This document shows, in pieces, positions 8,250-16,724 of a stretch of DNA of 64,000 nt (positions are counted from its first letter, which is position 1; every line of letters starts with the position of its first letter). The translations under genes were made by a program, and so were the position numbers. This stretch comes from Acetobacteraceae bacterium (lineage in GTDB: Bacteria; Pseudomonadota; Alphaproteobacteria; Acetobacterales; Acetobacteraceae): NCBI GenBank assembly GCA_027487675.1, contig JAIYDD010000210.1, positions 1-64,000 of the forward strand, in the 5' to 3' direction. Under the pieces are notes generated by a model that saw nothing but the letters and a program-made list of their open reading frames with translations, ran no database searches and was not told the origin of the DNA.

Positions 8250-9505
8250 TCCTTCGCGATGCCGGCGGTGGCGAGCACGGCGTCGGCCAGCACCAGCAGC
8301 CCGGCCTCGGCCCAGGCGGGGGTGATGCTCTCGGCCTCGTTGTGGCTGATGCCGCCATGGCAGGGGCAGAACAGCATCACCGCGGGCAGGCGGCGCGCGA
8401 CATAGACGGCGTCGTGGCCGATGGCCGTCGGCATGTCGCGATGCGCGATGCCGCGCGCGCGGGCGGCGTCGCGCAGGCGCTGCGCCAGCGCGGCGTCGAA
8501 GGGCGTGGCTGGCGAGACCCAGAAATCCGCGATGTCGATCGCCACGCCTCGACGCGCCGCGATGCCGGCGGCTTCCGCGCGCAGGCGCGTGGCGAGCGCG
8601 GCGAGCAGCGTCTCGTCGTCGTGGCGCGTGTCCAGGCTGAACCAGGCGCGGCCGGGCACGACGTTGCGGCTGTCCGGGTGAAGGGCCAGGCGGCCGATGG
8701 TGGCGCGCGCGCCGGCATCCAGCGCGGCGCGTTCGATCGCCAGCGCAAGCTCGGAAGCTGCCATCATCGCGTCGCGCCGTCCGGCCATGGCGCTGCCGCC
8801 ATGCGAATCCTCGCCGGTCACCGTGATGTCGAACCAGTGCTGCGCCAGCGCGTGCGTGACGATGCCGAGGTCCAGCCCTTCGCGTTCCAGCACCGGGCCC
8901 TGTTCGATGTGCAGCTCGAAATAGGCCGCGAGGGATTGCAGCGCGGTGGGATCGGCGGCGCCGGCCCAGCCGATGCGCGCGATCTCCGCGCCGAAGCGCG
9001 CGCCGGCGCTGTCGGTCTTCGCCAGCACCTCGGCTTCCGAGAAGATGCCCATGGCGCCACCGCTGCCCATCATCGGCGGCGAGAAGCGGGCGCCTTCCTC
9101 ATTGGTCCAGTTGACCAGCGCGATCGGCGCCTCGGTCTCCACGCCCGCCTCGTGCAGCGCGCGCAGGATCTCGAGCCCCGCCAGCACGCCAAGCACACCG
9201 TCGAATTTCCCGCCCGTCGGCTGGGTGTCGAGATGGCTGCCCACCGCCACCGGCGCGCGCGACGCATCACGCCCCGGCCGCGTCAGCACCATGTTGCCGA
9301 AGCGGTCGGCCGTCAGCGTGGCACCCGCCGCCTCCGCCTCCCGTTGCAGCAGCGCGCGCGCCTGCGCGTCGAGGTCCGTCAGCGCCTGGCGGTTGCAGCC
9401 GCCCTTCGGCGTGGCGCCGATGGCGGCATACGCCATCAGGCTCTCCCACAGCCGCGCGCCGGAGAGCGGCAGGTTGCTGGTCAGGACACGGCCTCCACCC
9501 CGCAC
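8246..9505 (-). CDS. M20-family Zn-dependent hydrolase (N-carbamoyl-L-amino-acid hydrolase/allantoate amidohydrolase type)
   Basis: An M20-fold amidase with the hydantoinase/carbamoylase pattern: GSHLDTQPTGGKFDGVLG (metal-binding Asp), NEEGARFSPPMMGSG (Glu-Glu) and FELHIEQGPVLE (His). Members release carbamate or urea-derived groups from N-carbamoyl amino acids, ureidoglycolate or allantoate. The start is unclear. The conserved NLPLSGARLW segment lies upstream of the first in-frame ATG (9436), so GTG at 9505, overlapping the next gene by 25 bases, is chosen, giving 419 residues. It sits between the MlrC-type gene and the second M20 gene in one leftward operon. Confidence 0.88.
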   Translation of the reverse strand: MRGGGRVLTSNLPLSGARLWESLMAYAAIGATPKGGCNRQALTDLDAQARALLQREAEAAGATLTADRFGNMVLTRPGRDASRAPVAVGSHLDTQPTGGKFDGVLGVLAGLEILRALHEAGVETEAPIALVNWTNEEGARFSPPMMGSGGAMGIFSEAEVLAKTDSAGARFGAEIARIGWAGAADPTALQSLAAYFELHIEQGPVLEREGLDLGIVTHALAQHWFDITVTGEDSHGGSAMAGRRDAMMAASELALAIERAALDAGARATIGRLALHPDSRNVVPGRAWFSLDTRHDDETLLAALATRLRAEAAGIAARRGVAIDIADFWVSPATPFDAALAQRLRDAARARGIAHRDMPTAIGHDAVYVARRLPAVMLFCPCHGGISHNEAESITPAWAEAGLLVLADAVLATAGIAKD

Positions 9506-10782
9506 CAGGCCGCCACGCTCAGCGCGATGGCCTTGGTGATGTCGTGGATGCTGTCCAGGCCGACGCTTTCGTCGATGCCGTGGATCTCCTGCGCATCCGG
9601 CCCGAAGCACGCGACCGGCGTGCCCTGGTAGAGCTGGAAGAAGCGCCCATCGGTCAGCCCCGTGGCGGGGTATTGCCGCAGCTCGCCCCCCGTCACCTCG
9701 GCATAGGACCGCATCGCGAGCTGCACGATCGGCGCCTGCATGTCGAAGACGCAGGGATCGGCGTGGAAGCCCTGGAACTCCACGCGCACCTTCGCACCGC
9801 GCAGCGCCGGGTCGGCCTTCGCCGCCTCGACAACCCGCAAAATGTCGGCGCGCACGGCATCCGCCGTGTTGCCCATCATCACGCCGACGCGCAGGCCAAG
9901 CCGCGCGCGGGTGGCGACGGAGCTGTTCCACTCCCCACCCTCGAAGGTGCCGAGGTTGACGTTGACCGGATGGTTCACGCCGCGGAAGCCGGCATGGATG
10001 CGCGAGCCGTCATTCATCTCCCGCTCGTAGTCCTGGAAGCGGGCCCAGATCGCCATGCCGGCTTCCACCGCGTTCACGCCGGCCTGCTTGTCGCGCACAT
10101 GCGCCGGCCGCCCGGTGACGGTGACGAAGGCCCAGACCACGCCGACCTCGGCCGAATACAGCGCCGGCAGGCCGGGGCCGGGTTCGGGGATGATCACGGC
10201 GTCGGCCTTCGGCATCGCGACCAGGCAGGCCAGCGCGCCATTGCCGCTGCATTCCTCCTCGATCACCGACTGCATCTGCACCTCGGCAGCCGGTTGCAGC
10301 CCGGCCTCGCGCAGCGCGCGGAAGGCGGTGACATAGGCGATGATGCCGGCCTTCATGTCGCCGGCGCCGCGGCCATACATGCGGCCGCCGCGAATCGCCG
10401 GCTCGAAGGGCGGCGTGCTCCATTCGTCGGCGGCACCTTCCGGCACCACGTCCACATGGCCCTGCAGCACCAGCGACCGGCCCTTCGCGTCGCGCGGGCG
10501 GTGCACGGCCACGACGTTGTCGCGCCCCGCATAGGGGATCAGCGGCGGCGAGAAGCCGGGGTGGTCCCGCAGCGCCTCCACCTCCACCGGCACGCGACGC
10601 GGCGCCAGGCCGATGCCTTCGTAGATCCGCGCCATCTCGTTCAGCGCGCCCTGCTCGTTGCCCAGCGTTGAGGGGCAGCGCACCAGGCGTTCCAGCATCC
10701 GCAGCGCGTCATCCCGCAACGCGTCGCAGGCGCCGAGGATGGCGCGGCGCGCACCGGGGTCGAGCGGCATGGTATCCGACAT
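9481..10782 (-). CDS. M20 family peptidase/deacetylase (ArgE/DapE/CPG2-like)
   Basis: A 433-residue di-zinc hydrolase with all M20 landmarks: LQGHVDVVPEG, GRGAGDMKAG, the catalytic Glu pair in IEEECSGNG, the metal-binding Glu in IIPEPGPGLP, and a C-terminal EIHGIDESV with the last His. It would remove an acyl group or cleave a short amide such as N-acetylornithine or a dipeptide. ATG at 10782 follows AGAAGG seven bases upstream. It is the first gene of the leftward hydrolase operon and diverges from the HDAC-like gene across 188 bases that must hold both promoters. Confidence 0.9.
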   Translation of the reverse strand: MSDTMPLDPGARRAILGACDALRDDALRMLERLVRCPSTLGNEQGALNEMARIYEGIGLAPRRVPVEVEALRDHPGFSPPLIPYAGRDNVVAVHRPRDAKGRSLVLQGHVDVVPEGAADEWSTPPFEPAIRGGRMYGRGAGDMKAGIIAYVTAFRALREAGLQPAAEVQMQSVIEEECSGNGALACLVAMPKADAVIIPEPGPGLPALYSAEVGVVWAFVTVTGRPAHVRDKQAGVNAVEAGMAIWARFQDYEREMNDGSRIHAGFRGVNHPVNVNLGTFEGGEWNSSVATRARLGLRVGVMMGNTADAVRADILRVVEAAKADPALRGAKVRVEFQGFHADPCVFDMQAPIVQLAMRSYAEVTGGELRQYPATGLTDGRFFQLYQGTPVACFGPDAQEIHGIDESVGLDSIHDITKAIALSVAAWCGVEAVS

Positions 10783-10970
10783 GCAAGTGCCTTCTGCCTG
10801 GTCGGCGCGCTGTCGCGCCTGTCCCGCCGGGCGAAGCCGGCGCGACCGGAGTGTATAGGGGTGGGACAACGGTTGATGAACTCTTGCTGACTCGCGTCCG
10901 CCTGCCCAGGCCGCGGTCACGGATGCGTCAGCGCCCGCGCTTCCGCCGGGACCCGCCCCGCGGCTAGGCT

Positions 10971-12017
10971 GTGCCGATGCACGCCTTCGCCCATCCCGGC
11001 CACGCCGCCCATGCGCCGCGCTTCTTCCTGATGCGCGGCCGGCTGCATCCGAACTACGAGGTGCCGGGCCGCGCCGAGGCGCTGGCGGCGGGCCTGGCGA
11101 CGCTCGGCATCGCGCCCGCCCTGCCCCCGCCCGCCCCGCGCGCGGCGCTGGAGGCGGTGCACGATGCCGGCTACCTGGACTTCCTGCGCGACGCGCCCGC
11201 CGCCTGGGCCGCGCTGCCGGATGCGGGGGCGGAGATGGTGGCAAACATCCACCCCTCGCCGGAGATGCTGGCGCAAGGCGGCGTCGCGGGCGCGCATCCG
11301 GTGGCGCGGCTCGGCGCCTACACCGCCGACACCGCCTGCCCGATCGGGCCCGGCACCTGGGATGCCGCGCTCGGCGCGGCCGCCTGCGCGCTGGCCGCGG
11401 CGGAGCAGGCGGCGCAGGGACGCAGCGCCTATGCGCTGTGCCGCCCGCCGGGCCACCACGCCTATGCCGCGCGGGCCGGCGGGCATTGCTACCTGAACAA
11501 CGCGGCCATCGCGGCGGAGGCGCTGCTGCGCGCGGGGGCGGCGCGCGTCGCGGTGCTCGACATCGACAGCCACCACGGCAACGGCACGCAGGGCATCTTC
11601 TGGCAGCGCGGCGAGGTGCTGACCGTCTCGGTCCATGCCGACCCGGACCGCTACTATCCCTGGTATGTCGGCCGCGCCGGCGAACGCGGCGCGGGGCCCG
11701 GCGAGGGCGCGAACCTGAACCTGCCGCTGGCCTTCGGCACCGGCGACGAGGACTGGCTGGCCGCCATCGCCAACGGGCTTGCCGCCATCCGGCAATCGGG
11801 GGCGGAGGCGCTGGTCGTCTCGCTCGGCTTCGATGCGTCCGAGCACGAACCTCTGGCCGCGCTGGCCGTCACCGCCGACGGTTTTGCGCGTGCCGGCGCG
11901 CTGATCGCCGCCGCCGGCCTGCCGAGCGCGATCGTGCAGGAAGGCGGGTACAATGTGGGGCTGATCGGCACGCTGCTGGGGCGGTTCCTGACGGGTTGGT
12001 CTTCGCCTTTCGGTTGA
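10971..12017 (+). CDS. Histone deacetylase-like amidohydrolase (acetylpolyamine amidohydrolase family)
   Basis: A 348-residue HDAC-fold enzyme. The active-site His pair is in PPGHHAYAARAGGHCYLNN, zinc ligands are in VLDIDSHHGNGTQ (Asp and His) and SLGFDASEHEP (Asp). Bacterial homologues deacetylate acetylated polyamines or other small acetyl amides in the cytoplasm. The start is GTG at 10971; ATG at 10977 two codons in is equally possible. The divergent M20 deacetylase gene and a GNAT nearby are consistent with small-molecule acetyl turnover, though no direct link is shown. Confidence 0.9.
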   Translation: MPMHAFAHPGHAAHAPRFFLMRGRLHPNYEVPGRAEALAAGLATLGIAPALPPPAPRAALEAVHDAGYLDFLRDAPAAWAALPDAGAEMVANIHPSPEMLAQGGVAGAHPVARLGAYTADTACPIGPGTWDAALGAAACALAAAEQAAQGRSAYALCRPPGHHAYAARAGGHCYLNNAAIAAEALLRAGAARVAVLDIDSHHGNGTQGIFWQRGEVLTVSVHADPDRYYPWYVGRAGERGAGPGEGANLNLPLAFGTGDEDWLAAIANGLAAIRQSGAEALVVSLGFDASEHEPLAALAVTADGFARAGALIAAAGLPSAIVQEGGYNVGLIGTLLGRFLTGWSSPFG

Positions 12018-12049
12018 TTTGCGGCGCGGAACCACCCACGCTCGGTTCC

Positions 12050-13549
12050 GTGAGCGCCATCGCCCGCATCCCGACCTTCGCCTTCGCCGGCATCGAGGCC
12101 CTGCCGGTCGAGGTGCAGGTGCAGATCGCGCCCGGCCTGCCGGCCTTCCTGGTCGTCGGCCTGCCCGACAAGGCGGTGGGCGAATCGCGCGAACGCGTGC
12201 GCGCCGCGCTGACCTCCATCGGCCTGTCGCTGCCGCCGAAGCGCGTGCTGGTGAACCTCGCACCCGCCGACATCGCGAAGGAGGGCAGCCATTTCGACCT
12301 GCCCATCGCGCTCGGCGTGCTGGCCGCGATGGAGGTGCTGCCGCGCGACGAGGTCTCCCAGTTCGCGGCGGTGGGGGAACTGGCGCTGGACGGCACGCTG
12401 GCCCCCGTCGCCGGGGTGCTGCCCGCCGCGATGGCGGCCGCCGAGCGCGACCTCGGCCTCGTCTGCCCCGCCTCCCAGGGCCCGGAAGCCGCCTGGGCCG
12501 GCAGCGTGGAGGTGCTGGCGCCGGCCGACCTGCCGGCGCTGATCAACCATTTCCGCGGCACCCAGCACCTGGCCCCGCCGGAGCCGCCCTCGCTGGCCAC
12601 CGACGCCGCCCGCGGACCGGACCTGTCGGACGTCCGCGGCCAGGAATCGGCCAAGCGCGCGATCGAGGTCGCGGCGGCCGGCGGCCTCAACCTGCTGATG
12701 CTCGGCCCGCCCGGCGCCGGCAAATCCATGCTCGCCGCGCGCCTGCCCGGCCTGCTGCCCGACCTGACGCCGGCCGAGGCGCTGGAGGTGAGCCTCGTGC
12801 ACTCCGTCGCCGGCCTGCTGCAGGATGGCCGCCTGCTGCGCCGCCCGCCCTTCCGCGAGCCGCACCATTCGGCCTCCGTCCCCGCCCTCGTCGGCGGCGG
12901 CGCGCGCGGCAAGCCGGGGGAGATCAGCCTGGCGCATCTCGGCGTGCTGTTCCTGGACGAATGGCCGGAATTCCCGAAGCCGGCGCTGGAGGCGCTGCGC
13001 CAATCCATGGAGACCGGCCGCGCCACGATCAGCCGCGCCGCCGCGCACGTCACCTATCCGGCGCGCTTCCAGTGCATCGCGGCGATGAACCCGTGCCGCT
13101 GCGGGCATCTCGGCAATCCGGCGCGGGAATGCGCGCGCGCGCCGGGCTGCGGGCAGGACTACATGGCCAAGCTGTCGGGACCGCTGCTGGACCGGATGGA
13201 CATGGTGATCGAGGTGCAGCCCATCCCGCCCGCGGAGCTCACCCGCGCCCCGCCGGGGGAACGCAGCGCGGCGGTCGCCGCCCGCATCGCGGCGGCGCGC
13301 GAGGTGCAGCGGGCACGCGGCCTGCGCTGCAACGCCGAGGCGGGGCTGCACGACCTTCAGCCGCTCACCGAGCCGGAGGCGCTGGCGCTGCTGGAAGTGG
13401 CCGGGCCGCGGCTCGGCCTCTCCAACCGCGGCCATGTCCGCGCGCTGCGCGTGGCGCGCACCATCGCGGACCTGGCCGGGGCGGCGCGCACGACGCGCGC
13501 CCACATGGCGGAGGGGCTGGCTTTCCGGCACCGGGTGCCGGGGCGATAG
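12050..13549 (+). CDS. comM: YifB/ComM family Mg-chelatase-like AAA ATPase
   Basis: A 499-residue ATPase of typical ComM length. Residues 1-120 form the ChlI-like N-domain. Walker A is GPPGAGKSM near residue 225 and Walker B is LFLDEWPEF. The cysteine cluster CRCGHLGNPARECARAPGC is the usual ComM zinc-type motif, and the C-terminus ends with the AHMAEGLAFR helix. In other bacteria ComM is a hexameric helicase that promotes branch migration during natural transformation. GTG at 12050 gives the family N-terminus (AIARIPTFAFAGIEA). The gene lies 32 bases after the HDAC-like gene. Confidence 0.94.
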   Translation: MSAIARIPTFAFAGIEALPVEVQVQIAPGLPAFLVVGLPDKAVGESRERVRAALTSIGLSLPPKRVLVNLAPADIAKEGSHFDLPIALGVLAAMEVLPRDEVSQFAAVGELALDGTLAPVAGVLPAAMAAAERDLGLVCPASQGPEAAWAGSVEVLAPADLPALINHFRGTQHLAPPEPPSLATDAARGPDLSDVRGQESAKRAIEVAAAGGLNLLMLGPPGAGKSMLAARLPGLLPDLTPAEALEVSLVHSVAGLLQDGRLLRRPPFREPHHSASVPALVGGGARGKPGEISLAHLGVLFLDEWPEFPKPALEALRQSMETGRATISRAAAHVTYPARFQCIAAMNPCRCGHLGNPARECARAPGCGQDYMAKLSGPLLDRMDMVIEVQPIPPAELTRAPPGERSAAVAARIAAAREVQRARGLRCNAEAGLHDLQPLTEPEALALLEVAGPRLGLSNRGHVRALRVARTIADLAGAARTTRAHMAEGLAFRHRVPGR

Positions 13550-13624
13550 GGCGCGATCGACCTGGCTGCGCACGCCGCAGGCATGCGCGCCCAGGGCGGG
13601 AATGGCGGGTCGAGGCCGCGCCGC

Positions 13625-13999
13625 TCAATCCCCCAGCCGGAACGCGTCCGCGATCCGGCGCACCTGGCCGGCCGCGTCCACCACCACCACGTCGAAGCGC
13701 ACGCCCGTCGTCCCGTGGCCGGGATTCATGGCAAGCCACGCCTCCGCCGCCGCCATCAGCCGCCGGCGCTGCGCGGGGCCAAGCGCGAGGGCGGCCTCGG
13801 CCAGCGTCGGCCGCGCCTTCACCTCCACGAAGGCCAGCAGGCCCGCGCGTTCCGCGACCAGGTCGATCTCCCCGGCGGGCGTGCGCACCCGCTGCGCCAG
13901 CACCGCCCAGCCCTCGGCCGCCAGCGCCGCGGCGGCGCGGTCCTCGGCGTGGCGGCCGCGCGACTCGGCGGCCAGGCGGGTCTCGGTCGGGCGCGGCAC
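13625..13999 (-). CDS. yraN: YraN family (UPF0102) putative endonuclease
   Basis: A 124-residue protein with the UPF0102 nuclease-like core: an N-terminal RHAEDRAAAALAAEGW, GEIDLVAERAGLLAFVEVKAR (Glu, Asp and ExK of a PD-(D/E)xK-type site) and a C-terminal VRFDVVVVD. The family is thought to be a Holliday-junction-resolvase-like nuclease of unproven role. GTG at 13999 is chosen because it matches the usual short N-terminus; another GTG is 15 codons upstream. It is convergent with comM, 75 bases away. Confidence 0.88.
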   Translation of the reverse strand: MPRPTETRLAAESRGRHAEDRAAAALAAEGWAVLAQRVRTPAGEIDLVAERAGLLAFVEVKARPTLAEAALALGPAQRRRLMAAAEAWLAMNPGHGTTGVRFDVVVVDAAGQVRRIADAFRLGD

Positions 14000-14209
14000 G
14001 GAACCAGCCTGCGCAATCAGCCACGTGGGCGCCACGGCTTTCGCACCAAGGGCGCCGGACCAGAGGGCGTTGCGAAACCCGCGGCGGACCCGCCGGCCAG
14101 GGCCGGAACCAGGACCGCGCGGCCTGCGGCCCGCATCGCCCCCCTCCCCGCCCCGACGACAGCCGCCGCGTGCCGGTCTAGCCTTCACCCACCCCGCGCG
14201 GAGACCGGC

Positions 14210-15886
14210 ATGCCCCGCTTCCTGCTCGCCCTGATCCTGCTGCTGCCCGCCCTGCCCGCGCTCGCGCAGCGGCACATGATCGTCGCCCCGCACCCGCTGG
14301 CCGCCGAGGCCGGCCGCGGCGTGCTGCGCGATGGCGGATCGGCGCTCGATGCCGCGATCGCCGCCGCGGTGATGCTGACGCTGGTCGAGCCCCAGGCGTC
14401 GGGTATCGGCGGCGGCGGGCTGATGCTGCATTTCGAGGAGGAAACGGGCACGCTGCAGGCCTGGGACGGCCGCGAAGCCGCCCCTGCCAGCGCGACGCCG
14501 GCCCTGTTCCTCCGCCCGGACGGGCAGCCGATGTCCTTCCCCGAAGCCATGGAAGGCGGCCGCGCCGTCGGCGTGCCCGGCCTGCTGCGCATGCTGGAAG
14601 CCGCGCATCGCGAGCATGGCCGCCTGCCCTGGGCGCGGCTGATGGAGCCCACCATCCGCGCCGCGCAGCAGGGTTTTGCGGTGACCCCGCGGCTCTCGGC
14701 CGCCATCGGCGCCACCGCGCCGGCGCTGCGCCGCAACCCGGCCGCGCGCGCCTATTTCCTCGACGCCGAGGGCAACCCCTGGCCCCCCGGCCACATCCTG
14801 CGCAACCCGGAACTGGCCGAGGTGCTGCTGGCCATCGCGGCCGACGGCGCGGAGGCGCTGCATCGCGGCCCGCTCGCCGCCGAGATCGTCGCCGCCGTGC
14901 AGTCCCACCCCAACCCGGGCGGGCTGACGGAAACCGACCTCGCCGCCTACCAGCCGCGGCGCCGCCAGGTGCTCTGCCAGCCCTACCGGGCCTTCCGCGT
15001 CTGCGGCTTCGGCCCGCCCACCTCGGGCGGCGTCGCGGTGGGGCAGATCCTCGGCATCCTGGAACATGTCGCGCTGCGCGGCCTCGACCCGCGCGGGGCG
15101 GATGCGGCGCATCTGCTGGCCGAGGCCGGGCGGCTCGCCTTCGCCGACCGGAACCTCTATCTGGCCGACGAGGATTTCGTCCGGGTGCCGCTGCGCGGGC
15201 TGCTCGACCCCGCCTACCTGACCCTGCGCGCCCAGGCGCTGGACCGCGACCGCGCCATGCCCCCGCCGCGCCCCGGCAACCCGCGCTGGCGCGAGGGCGC
15301 GCCGCACGCCCCGCAGGCCACGGAATTCGGCACCGGCACCAGCCATATCGTCGCGGTGGACCGCTGGGGCGATGCCGTCTCGCTGACGCCGACCATCGAG
15401 GCGGTGATGGGATCGCGCGTGATGGTGCGGGGCTTCCTGCTGAACAACCAGCTGACCGACTTCGCCTTCCTGCCGGAGCAGGACGGCCGCCCGGTGGCGA
15501 ACCGGGTCGAGCCGGGCAAGCGCCCGCGCTCCTCTACCGCGCCGACGGTGGTGCTGGACGGCAGCGGAAGGCTGGCGATGCTGGCGGGCTCGGCCGGCGG
15601 CGTGCGCATCATCGGCCATGTCGCGCAGACGCTGGTCGCGATGATCGACTGGGACATGGCGCCCGAGGACGCGCTGCGCCTGCCGCGCATCGGCGTCGCC
15701 GGCACCGGCGCGGTGGAGCTGGAAGCCGGCACCGCCGCCGCTTCCCTTGCCCCGGCCCTGGCCGCCCGCGGCCACCGGACGGAGGTGCGCGAGATTGTCT
15801 CGGGCCTGTCCGTGCTGCGCATCACGCCGCAGGGCCCGATCGGCGCGGCCGATCCGCGGCGCGAGGGCGTGGCGCTGGCCGACTGA
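14210..15886 (+). CDS. ggt: Gamma-glutamyltransferase (glutathione hydrolase)
   Basis: A 558-residue N-terminal-nucleophile hydrolase. Residues 1-19 are a clear signal peptide (LLALILLLPALPALA), so it acts in the periplasm. The self-cleavage and nucleophile site is the Thr of EFGTGTSHIVAVD. Substrate-loop and oxyanion elements follow in GSRVMVRGFLLNNQLTDF and AGSAGGVRIIGH. It would hydrolyse or transfer the gamma-glutamyl group of glutathione and related peptides. ATG at 14210 starts directly at the signal peptide. Length matches the family. Confidence 0.94.
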   Translation: MPRFLLALILLLPALPALAQRHMIVAPHPLAAEAGRGVLRDGGSALDAAIAAAVMLTLVEPQASGIGGGGLMLHFEEETGTLQAWDGREAAPASATPALFLRPDGQPMSFPEAMEGGRAVGVPGLLRMLEAAHREHGRLPWARLMEPTIRAAQQGFAVTPRLSAAIGATAPALRRNPAARAYFLDAEGNPWPPGHILRNPELAEVLLAIAADGAEALHRGPLAAEIVAAVQSHPNPGGLTETDLAAYQPRRRQVLCQPYRAFRVCGFGPPTSGGVAVGQILGILEHVALRGLDPRGADAAHLLAEAGRLAFADRNLYLADEDFVRVPLRGLLDPAYLTLRAQALDRDRAMPPPRPGNPRWREGAPHAPQATEFGTGTSHIVAVDRWGDAVSLTPTIEAVMGSRVMVRGFLLNNQLTDFAFLPEQDGRPVANRVEPGKRPRSSTAPTVVLDGSGRLAMLAGSAGGVRIIGHVAQTLVAMIDWDMAPEDALRLPRIGVAGTGAVELEAGTAAASLAPALAARGHRTEVREIVSGLSVLRITPQGPIGAADPRREGVALAD

Positions 15887-16135
15887 CGCGGGCGCCGTGG
15901 ATGCCGACGCCGCCCCGCCCTCGGGCGCCGGTGCTTGGCTCGGCTTCGCCGCATGGGCCGCGGCCCGCCTTCGCCGGCTGTGCCGAAGGGTCGCCGGCAA
16001 CGCCGCCCGCCCGGCGCGCCCGCCCAGCGCGCGCGGTGTTGCGCGGGTCGTCGCCGGCGCGGTGCAGCCGGCGGTTGCACCGCGCCCCAGGCCGTGGCGT
16101 TCTGCCCCCGACGCCGGACCCGAGGAGACGCCCCG

Positions 16136-16615
16136 ATGCGCGCCCTGCCCCGCCTTGCCCTCTGCCTGCTGCTGCCGCTGCTGCCCGCCGCCCCCGCCGC
16201 GGCGCAGGAGACGCGGGAGGTCGGGCATGTGAACACCGCCATCACCAATCTCGGCCTGACGCGCAGCCACCGCGTGGTGGTGGAGCGCTTCGACGACCCG
16301 GAGGTGCGCAACGTCTCCTGCTGGATCAGCCAGGCACGGACCGGCGGCTTCTCCGGCATGCTCGGCGTGGCGGAGGACCCGGCGCGCTTCGCCATCACCT
16401 GCACCGCCACCGGCCCTGTCGAGATCGGCGCCGGCGCCCGCCGCGGCGACCGCGGCGAGATGGTGTTCGAGACCAACACCAGCCTGTTCTTCAAGGAGAC
16501 CCGCGTGCACCGCTTCGTGGACGAGGAGCGCAACGCGGTGGTCTATCTCGCCTGGTCGACGCGGCTGGTGGATGGCAGCCCCTACAATGCGGTGGCGGTG
16601 GTCCCCGTCCGATAA
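16136..16615 (+). CDS. creA: CreA family periplasmic protein
   Basis: A 159-residue protein with a signal peptide (ending APAAAQE near residue 23). The mature part matches E. coli CreA throughout: VVERFDDPEVRNVSCWIS, RTGGFSGMLGVAEDPARF, a conserved second Cys in AITCTATGPVE, FETNTSLFFKETRVHRF and a final YLAWSTRLVDGSPYNAVAVVP. The two conserved Cys residues may form a disulfide. CreA has no established biochemical function. ATG at 16136 is preceded by a GAGGAG ribosome-binding site. The 249-base gap from ggt holds no gene. Confidence 0.92.
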   Translation: MRALPRLALCLLLPLLPAAPAAAQETREVGHVNTAITNLGLTRSHRVVVERFDDPEVRNVSCWISQARTGGFSGMLGVAEDPARFAITCTATGPVEIGAGARRGDRGEMVFETNTSLFFKETRVHRFVDEERNAVVYLAWSTRLVDGSPYNAVAVVPVR

Positions 16616-16655
16616 GGCGCGCCTGCGCCGCCGCCGCGCGCCCGGCGCAAGGGTT

Positions 16656-16711
16656 CCAAGGGCCTTCCGGCCCTTGGCGGGGAGAGTATCGAAAGGGGCG
16701 GAGCCCCTTTC
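16656..16711. terminator. Two perfect hairpins between convergent genes
   Basis: Hairpin 1 (16656-16677) pairs CCAAGGGCC with GGCCCTTGG; hairpin 2 (16691-16711) pairs GAAAGGGGC with GCCCCTTTC around a GGA loop. They sit between the 3' ends of creA (+) and the Gfo/Idh/MocA gene (-). There is no long T-run, as is common in GC-rich genomes. A bidirectional terminator is the simplest reading. Confidence 0.6.
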
Positions 16712-16724
16712 GGGCCACCCGCGC

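Noticed and set aside
6195-8405. A 736-codon plus-strand frame antisense to the MlrC and GNAT genes
   Set aside because: Low-complexity Arg/Gly/His translation without motifs, while the minus strand carries recognisable enzymes.
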